From an uncultured Rickettsiales bacterium (GTDB lineage Bacteria; Pseudomonadota; Alphaproteobacteria; RF32; CAG-239), in NCBI GenBank assembly GCA_900551865.1, contig URXV01000010.1, positions 1-50,094 on the forward strand: a stretch of 50,094 bases of DNA, written 5' to 3'. Below are positions 45,837 through 50,094 of the stretch, piece after piece; position 1 is the stretch's first letter; the number at the start of each line of letters is the position of its first letter. The notes under the pieces were generated by a model that saw only the letters and a list, made by a program, of their open reading frames with translations, was not told the DNA's origin and did not search any database. The translations under genes and the position numbers were made by a program.

Positions 45837-46724
45837 GATTTCCGTAAGTTCGGTCGTAATCGCGGATTGCCGCAGGCTGTTGTACTTAAAGGTCAGCGAA
45901 CTTATCATATCGCGGGCGTTGCGGTTGGCATTGTCCATTGAACTCATGCGCGCCGCGTGCTCGGAAGCCTGCGAATTGATGAGGATTTCAAACATCGCCG
46001 TCCGCATATAGACGCCTGACAGTTTTTTCAAAAGCTCCAGCTTGTCCGGCAGATAGCCGTAAAAAGCATCGCCGGCCCGGTTCAGGCTTTCGTCTTCCGG
46101 TGCCATAGCAATGTCAAACGGAATCACCTGTTTGGAAACCAGCGTCCGCGACAGTCCGGATAAAAAGTCGCTGTATACGATTTCGCAGATATCTGCGCCG
46201 TACTGTTCCTTTTTGTTCCAGACATCATGCAAAAAACTCATCGCCTCTTCGTAGGTTAAGTGTTTTTTGATAACGTTCGGATAGCTGCCTTCGATTTCGG
46301 TAACGCCGAGCCTTTTTAAGCCGGACAGTCCTTTTTTGCCGTAACAGAAGACCACCGTCCGTTTGCCCTCTTTGTGCAGATCGTCGATACGCCGCTTGGC
46401 TTCTTTGGCAATCTGCGAATTGTAGCTGCCGCACAAGCCCCGGTCGGATGCCAGAACAAATAAGGCATAGACTTTCGGATCCCGCGGCTGCACCAGCATT
46501 TTCGGCAGCATGTACGAAACGCCTTTCTCCGCCGCTTCCTGTTTGAGCGAAACCAGAACGTTCTTGATGTTGCGCACCATCATCTGCTGAAACAGCTCGC
46601 TCTTGTCCAGCGTCAGCTGGGCGCGGCGGAATTTGGACGCCGCGACCATCTTCATTGCCGAAGTGATTTTCTGTGTCGACTTAATGCTTTCAATCCGGGT
46701 TCGGAGTTCTTTTAAGCCTGCCAT
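45813..46724 (-). CDS. atpG: ATP synthase gamma subunit (303 aa)
   Basis: Rotor shaft of F1. N-terminal helix MAGLKELRTRIESIKSTQKITSAMKMVAASKFRRAQ and C-terminal helix DNANRNARDMISSLTFKYNSLRQSAITTELTEIVAGAEAM are complete, and the central SDRGLCGSYNSQIAKEA is the family signature. Length is typical. The C-terminus continues with the source of the tandem repeat; the stop codon sits within copy 5. Fourth from the left of the operon, 32 nt behind atpA. A 180-bp spacer to atpD is unusual for this operon. Confidence 0.95.
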   Translation of the reverse strand: MAGLKELRTRIESIKSTQKITSAMKMVAASKFRRAQLTLDKSELFQQMMVRNIKNVLVSLKQEAAEKGVSYMLPKMLVQPRDPKVYALFVLASDRGLCGSYNSQIAKEAKRRIDDLHKEGKRTVVFCYGKKGLSGLKRLGVTEIEGSYPNVIKKHLTYEEAMSFLHDVWNKKEQYGADICEIVYSDFLSGLSRTLVSKQVIPFDIAMAPEDESLNRAGDAFYGYLPDKLELLKKLSGVYMRTAMFEILINSQASEHAARMSSMDNANRNARDMISSLTFKYNSLRQSAITTELTEIVAGAEAM

Positions 46725-46755
46725 AATCTGTCCTCTTCGCTATGCACTGTTTCCA

Positions 46756-48312
46756 TTATGCTGCTTTCTCCGCCGCTTTCTTTTTAAAAGCGTCGAGGCA
46801 TTGCTGCATATAAGTGCCGAGTTCTTTTTCCAGCTCTTCGGAAATAGCCTTCTTGTCGCGAATTTCTTTCATAATGCTGTTCTTCTCGCGCTTAATGCTC
46901 TCCAGCAGAAACTTCTCAAAATCCTTGATTTGGCCGACTTCCAGATTGTCCAGAAAACCTTTGGCGCCCGCAAACAGGGAAACGACTTCGTCTTCCAGCG
47001 CCAGCGGATGATAAACCGGCTGTTTCAGCAGTTCGGTCAGGCGGACGCCGCGTTCCAGCAGCTTTTTCGTCGCCGCGTCCAAATCGGACGAAAACTGCGA
47101 AAAAGCCGCCATTTCCCGGTACTGCGCCAAATCCAGTTTCATCGTGCCGGCCACCTGTTTCATCGCCTTGACCTGCGCCGCAGAGCCGACGCGGCTGACG
47201 GAAATGCCGACATTGACCGCCGGCCGGATGCCCTGATAAAACAGCGATGTCTCCAAAAATATCTGTCCGTCGGTAATGGAAATGACGTTCGTCGGAATGT
47301 ATGCCGACACGTCCCCGGCCTGGGTCTCAATCACCGGCAGCGCCGTTAGCGAACCGCTTCCGCGTTCTTCGTCAAGTTTCGCCGCCCGTTCCAATAGTCT
47401 TGAATGCAGGTAGAAAACGTCGCCAGGATAGGCTTCTCGCCCCGGCGGACGGCGTAACAGCAGCGACATCTGGCGGTATGCCGTCGCCTGCTTGGACAGG
47501 TCGTCGTAGAAAATGACGGCGTGCATGCCGCGGTCGCGGAAATATTCGCCCATTGCGCAGCCTGCGTACGGAGCGATAAACTGCAGCGGCGCCGCGTCGG
47601 AAGCCGTTGCCGCCACGACAATCGTATAGTCCAGTGCGCCATAGTCTTTCAGCGTTTTGACCACCTGCGCTACCGTCGAGCGCTTTTGCCCGATGGCGAC
47701 GTAAATGCAGAACAGCTTGTCCTTGTCGCTCTTGGCTGCGTCATTGACGGCTTTCTGGTTGATAATCGTATCAACGATAATCGACGTTTTTCCCGTCTGG
47801 CGGTCGCCGATGATAAGTTCGCGTTGCCCGCGTCCGATAGGGATAAGCGAGTCGATGATTTTTAAACCCGTCTGCACCGGCTCGTGTACGCTGCGGCGCT
47901 CAATAATGCCCGGTGCCCGCGTTTCAACGTTGGCAAATTCTTTGGCCTTGACGGCGCCGAGCCCGTCAATCGGCTGTCCCAGCGCATCAACAACGCGCCC
48001 GAGCAGCTCTTTCCCGACCGGAACGCTGACGATTTTGTTTGTGCGCTTGACCGTGTCGCCTTCTTTAATCTCTGCGTCCGAACCGAAAATAACCACGCCG
48101 ACGCTGTCTTCGCCGAGGTTCAGCGCCATACCCCTGACGCCGGACGAAAACTCGACCATCTCGTTGTATTCGACGCCGGTCAGTCCGTAAACCGTGGCAA
48201 TGCCGTCGCCGACCGAAAGCACGCGCCCGACTTCTTCCATGTCCGGGTTAAAATTGTACTGCTCGATTTTTTCTTTCAGAATTGCGGAAATTTCCTCTGC
48301 TTTGACCGCCAT
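46756..48312 (-). CDS. atpA: ATP synthase alpha subunit (518 aa)
   Basis: Non-catalytic nucleotide-binding F1 subunit. GDRQTGKTSIIVDTIINQKA is Walker A, VAATASDAAPLQFIAPYAGCAMGEYFRD and DDLSKQATAYRQMSLLLRRPPGREAYPGDVFYLHSRLLERAA follow, and SVSRVGSAAQVKAMKQVAGTMKLDLAQYREMAAF is the family signature. Length 518 against 513 in E. coli. SD AGGAAAATAAC precedes the ATG. It lies between atpH and atpG; a 174-bp spacer to atpH has low-complexity purine-rich sequence. Confidence 0.96.
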   Translation of the reverse strand: MAVKAEEISAILKEKIEQYNFNPDMEEVGRVLSVGDGIATVYGLTGVEYNEMVEFSSGVRGMALNLGEDSVGVVIFGSDAEIKEGDTVKRTNKIVSVPVGKELLGRVVDALGQPIDGLGAVKAKEFANVETRAPGIIERRSVHEPVQTGLKIIDSLIPIGRGQRELIIGDRQTGKTSIIVDTIINQKAVNDAAKSDKDKLFCIYVAIGQKRSTVAQVVKTLKDYGALDYTIVVAATASDAAPLQFIAPYAGCAMGEYFRDRGMHAVIFYDDLSKQATAYRQMSLLLRRPPGREAYPGDVFYLHSRLLERAAKLDEERGSGSLTALPVIETQAGDVSAYIPTNVISITDGQIFLETSLFYQGIRPAVNVGISVSRVGSAAQVKAMKQVAGTMKLDLAQYREMAAFSQFSSDLDAATKKLLERGVRLTELLKQPVYHPLALEDEVVSLFAGAKGFLDNLEVGQIKDFEKFLLESIKREKNSIMKEIRDKKAISEELEKELGTYMQQCLDAFKKKAAEKAA

Positions 48313-48486
48313 GTTATTTTCCTTTCTTCGCCCTGTCTGTTACGTTCGTTCTGCATGTTTCTCTTGTCCTGCGCGTCTTGTTTGCCGCGCCCGCCCTGCA
48401 AGCTTTGTTTGCTTTGTCGGAGGCATTCGTTCTTTGCGCTGCATCTGCCGTATATGTTGCAAAAATCATTTCTCTCAGCCTCCGTC

Positions 48487-49044
48487 CTATTGCGAGCCGC
48501 TTTTAATTAACTGCCCGATGCGCCCGAGTTTGCTTTCCAGCGTGTCGTCAATCAAAAAGGATTTGAAACGAACCCGCAGCCCGCCCAGAACTTCCGGTTT
48601 AACCGTGTATTCCAGTAAAACCGGCGCTTTTAGCTTCTCTTCCAGCACGCTGCGCAGCTTTTTGTCCTGTGCCGCCGTCAGTTCGACTGCCGTTTCCACC
48701 CGGACTTCAATAATTCCTTTGTCCTGATAATACAGTTTGATAAACTCATCCAAAATCAGCCCCGCCGCCTTTAATTTGCCGTTTTCGGCGATAAGAGCGA
48801 GGGTTTCGGCCGTAATTGGGGATAGGTTTGCCTTTTTTGCCAGATTCTCAATAATCTTGCGCTGGATTTTGCGGTCATCGCCCGGCGCAGCCAAAAGATT
48901 CCACAAGGCAGAATCCTGGTTGTAAGCCGTTTTTAACAGTTTGGCTTCTTCAAACGCTTGGTCTTCAATGTTCTTGTCTTTCGCCGCTTCCAGCCATGCT
49001 CTGGCATAGACTGCCGCGGTTTTGAATTTTGAAACTTTCTGCAT
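48487..49044 (-). CDS. atpH: ATP synthase delta subunit (185 aa)
   Basis: Stator subunit that links F1 to the b subunits. Starts MQKVSKFKTAAVYARAWLEAA, central part LLAAPGDDRKIQRKIIENLAKKANLSPITAETLALIAENG, and the C-terminal FKSFLIDDTLESKLGRIGQLIKSGSQ with the usual IDxSLxxKLxxL pattern. First gene of the F1 operon in the alphaproteobacterial order; F0 genes are not adjacent. The upstream gap holds T/A-rich sequence with a possible TTATATT -10, not convincing enough to call. Confidence 0.93.
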   Translation of the reverse strand: MQKVSKFKTAAVYARAWLEAAKDKNIEDQAFEEAKLLKTAYNQDSALWNLLAAPGDDRKIQRKIIENLAKKANLSPITAETLALIAENGKLKAAGLILDEFIKLYYQDKGIIEVRVETAVELTAAQDKKLRSVLEEKLKAPVLLEYTVKPEVLGGLRVRFKSFLIDDTLESKLGRIGQLIKSGSQ

Positions 49045-49218
49045 TTGCGTTTCTGTCCCCGATACAATCCTTTCCGCCTGCGCCCGGCAAACGCCTTAGC
49101 TCGGCAAAATATAACCACTAAAAACATAACTACAGCAAAATTACTTATTTTGAATTAAAATTTCCACACTTAAACAAACTTTATGCCATAAAATTTATGA
49201 AAAAAGGTATGGATAATA

Positions 49219-49250
49219 AAAAAAAGCCTCTTCCCGGAGGGAAAAAGCCT
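49219..49250 (-). terminator. Terminator behind the 216-residue gene
   Basis: CTTTTTCCC / GGGAAGAGG (9 bp with two U-G pairs, loop TCC) followed on the minus strand by CTTTTTTTT. Confidence 0.75.
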
Positions 49251-49259
49251 TTCATTAAA

Positions 49260-49910
49260 TTACCTGCGCTGGGGCATAAACATTCCGACCGCAAACAGAA
49301 ACCACCAGTCAAGGGTATGTCCGTTGACTGTGCCGATATACGAATTGCCCAGATTGTCATAAAGCCCGTCTTCCGCGATAAACCAGCCGTTTTTTAACAT
49401 TTTGACCGCCGTATCGTTGGTAAAAAGGAGTCTCTTGCCGCCTGCATCATATATGCCGGCCTTGCCGCCGTCTTCAGCATACCGCACGGACATGAAGTAA
49501 CAGCCGTTGGCAAAAACGCCGGCCGCCTTAAGCCTGTTGCCGAGGCACTCGCCGTTTGCCTTAAAAAGGGAAACGCCTTCACTGTCGTCAATCTTATACC
49601 ATCCGTTCCAATACAGTTCGGAACCTGCGGAAAAGGCAGCCGTCTGAACGCCGTCCGCCGTAAAAATCGCTTTTTCGCCGTTTTCTTTGACCAGCATGAA
49701 CTTGCCGTCTGCCGCTTCGAATATGCGCTTGATGCCGCCGGCAAGAATAGGCTGTGCATTGTTTTTGTACAAATAAGCCATATTGTTTCTGAGAAGAACC
49801 GCGCTCCAGCCGTTTTTGAGCTTTTGATGCTTTTTAATCAATCCGCCGTAAATCATGCGAACGTCTGCGGGAATATCTCTGCCCCCGGAAAATAATAATT
49901 TAAAGTCCAT
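49260..49910 (-). CDS. Hypothetical beta-repeat (WG-like) protein (216 aa)
   Basis: Short beta units with KNGWSAVLLRNNMAYLYKNN, VKENGEKAIFTADG, SLFKANGECLG and GIYDAGGKRLLF resemble WG-type repeats and the 362-residue protein at 30.8-31.9 kb, so both belong to one style of protein. No signal peptide. The last 25 residues contain a hydrophobic stretch (LDWWFLFAVGMFM). It sits upstream of the atp operon in the same direction but is separated by a terminator. Function unknown. Confidence 0.68.
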   Translation of the reverse strand: MDFKLLFSGGRDIPADVRMIYGGLIKKHQKLKNGWSAVLLRNNMAYLYKNNAQPILAGGIKRIFEAADGKFMLVKENGEKAIFTADGVQTAAFSAGSELYWNGWYKIDDSEGVSLFKANGECLGNRLKAAGVFANGCYFMSVRYAEDGGKAGIYDAGGKRLLFTNDTAVKMLKNGWFIAEDGLYDNLGNSYIGTVNGHTLDWWFLFAVGMFMPQRR

Positions 49911-49995
49911 AATGCTGTTTGTTAAAGTTATAATAATTTTATATCTGTATTAAAATTTATGTTTTTAGGAATGGATTGTCAAACGGAAATTTATA

Positions 49996-50094
49996 TCGGC
50001 AAAAGAAATTTTTGCCTCCGCCGCCCGCCGCAACTGATAGCCTCCCGCCGCCGCCCGCCCCGCCGCCCCCAGGAGGGCAATGGGGAGGCCCGTC
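49996..50094. other. GC-rich low-complexity right edge
   Basis: The final 80-100 bp are CCGCCGCCC-type repeats, very unlike the AT-rich 80 bp before. One plus-strand frame reads Pro-rich (LPPPPAPPPPGGQWGGP) to the edge and could be the start of a gene, but no SD or ATG supports it. An assembly edge effect is possible. Confidence 0.35.

Overview
The window joins two kinds of DNA. Positions 1 to about 19,420 are the right-hand part of a lambda-type prophage, AT-richer than the rest, whose left end lies outside the window. From the tRNA-Lys gene at 19,462 to the right edge is ordinary chromosome. The organism looks like a host-associated (probably gut) alphaproteobacterium. The basis is an F1 ATP synthase operon in the order atpH-A-G-D-C, LolC/E-LolD, an Mla/MCE lipid transport operon, a DUF2924-linked serine recombinase, and many MORN_2-like and beta-propeller-like proteins. 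This assignment is inference; there is no rRNA to confirm it.

Prophage. Almost everything is on the minus strand, so it reads right to left. A serine recombinase with DUF2924 and a small protein sits next to tRNA-Lys. Then come a sigma-like gene, a replication protein, a DUF6362 protein, a lipoprotein, a SAM synthetase (metK), a ParB-methyltransferase fusion and a few unknown small genes. The lambda-order packaging and head module follows: small terminase, large terminase, gpW, portal, protease, decoration protein, major capsid, head-tail and tail-completion genes. An HNH endonuclease with its own terminator interrupts this module. Plus-strand exceptions are a DUF3489 gene followed by a strongly folded putative ncRNA, and a 20-residue hydrophobic peptide with a strong ribosome binding site. 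Four or five lesions mark the element as decaying: an in-frame TGA in the large terminase, a frameshift in gpW, a stop plus a frameshift at 10.6 kb, and a frame change in the sigma-like gene. No comparable lesion is seen in the chromosomal part. A 33-bp bipartite element (ACTGGA-N12-TCCAAGCATTCATTG) stands before four prophage genes, and a second 51-bp element before two others. Together they look like an element-specific regulatory network.

Chromosome. The genes are tRNA-Lys and cca; a 1,222-residue secreted MORN_2-type repeat protein; a helical-repeat protein; a nitroreductase; a eukaryotic-type phosphomannomutase; a class I amidotransferase; an EamA transporter; rpsD with a long leader; lolD and lolC/E; an operon of GT39 glycosyltransferase, PfkB-family protein, mlaE, mlaF, mlaD and a PqiC-like lipoprotein; and atpHAGDC. 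A pattern not explained by the genes is a series of tandem repeats (periods 31 to 66 bp, 2 to 5 copies) just behind genes. In at least three cases (atpG, the gene at 30.8 kb, lolD) the repeat is made from the last codons and stop codon of the gene itself. I saw none in the prophage.
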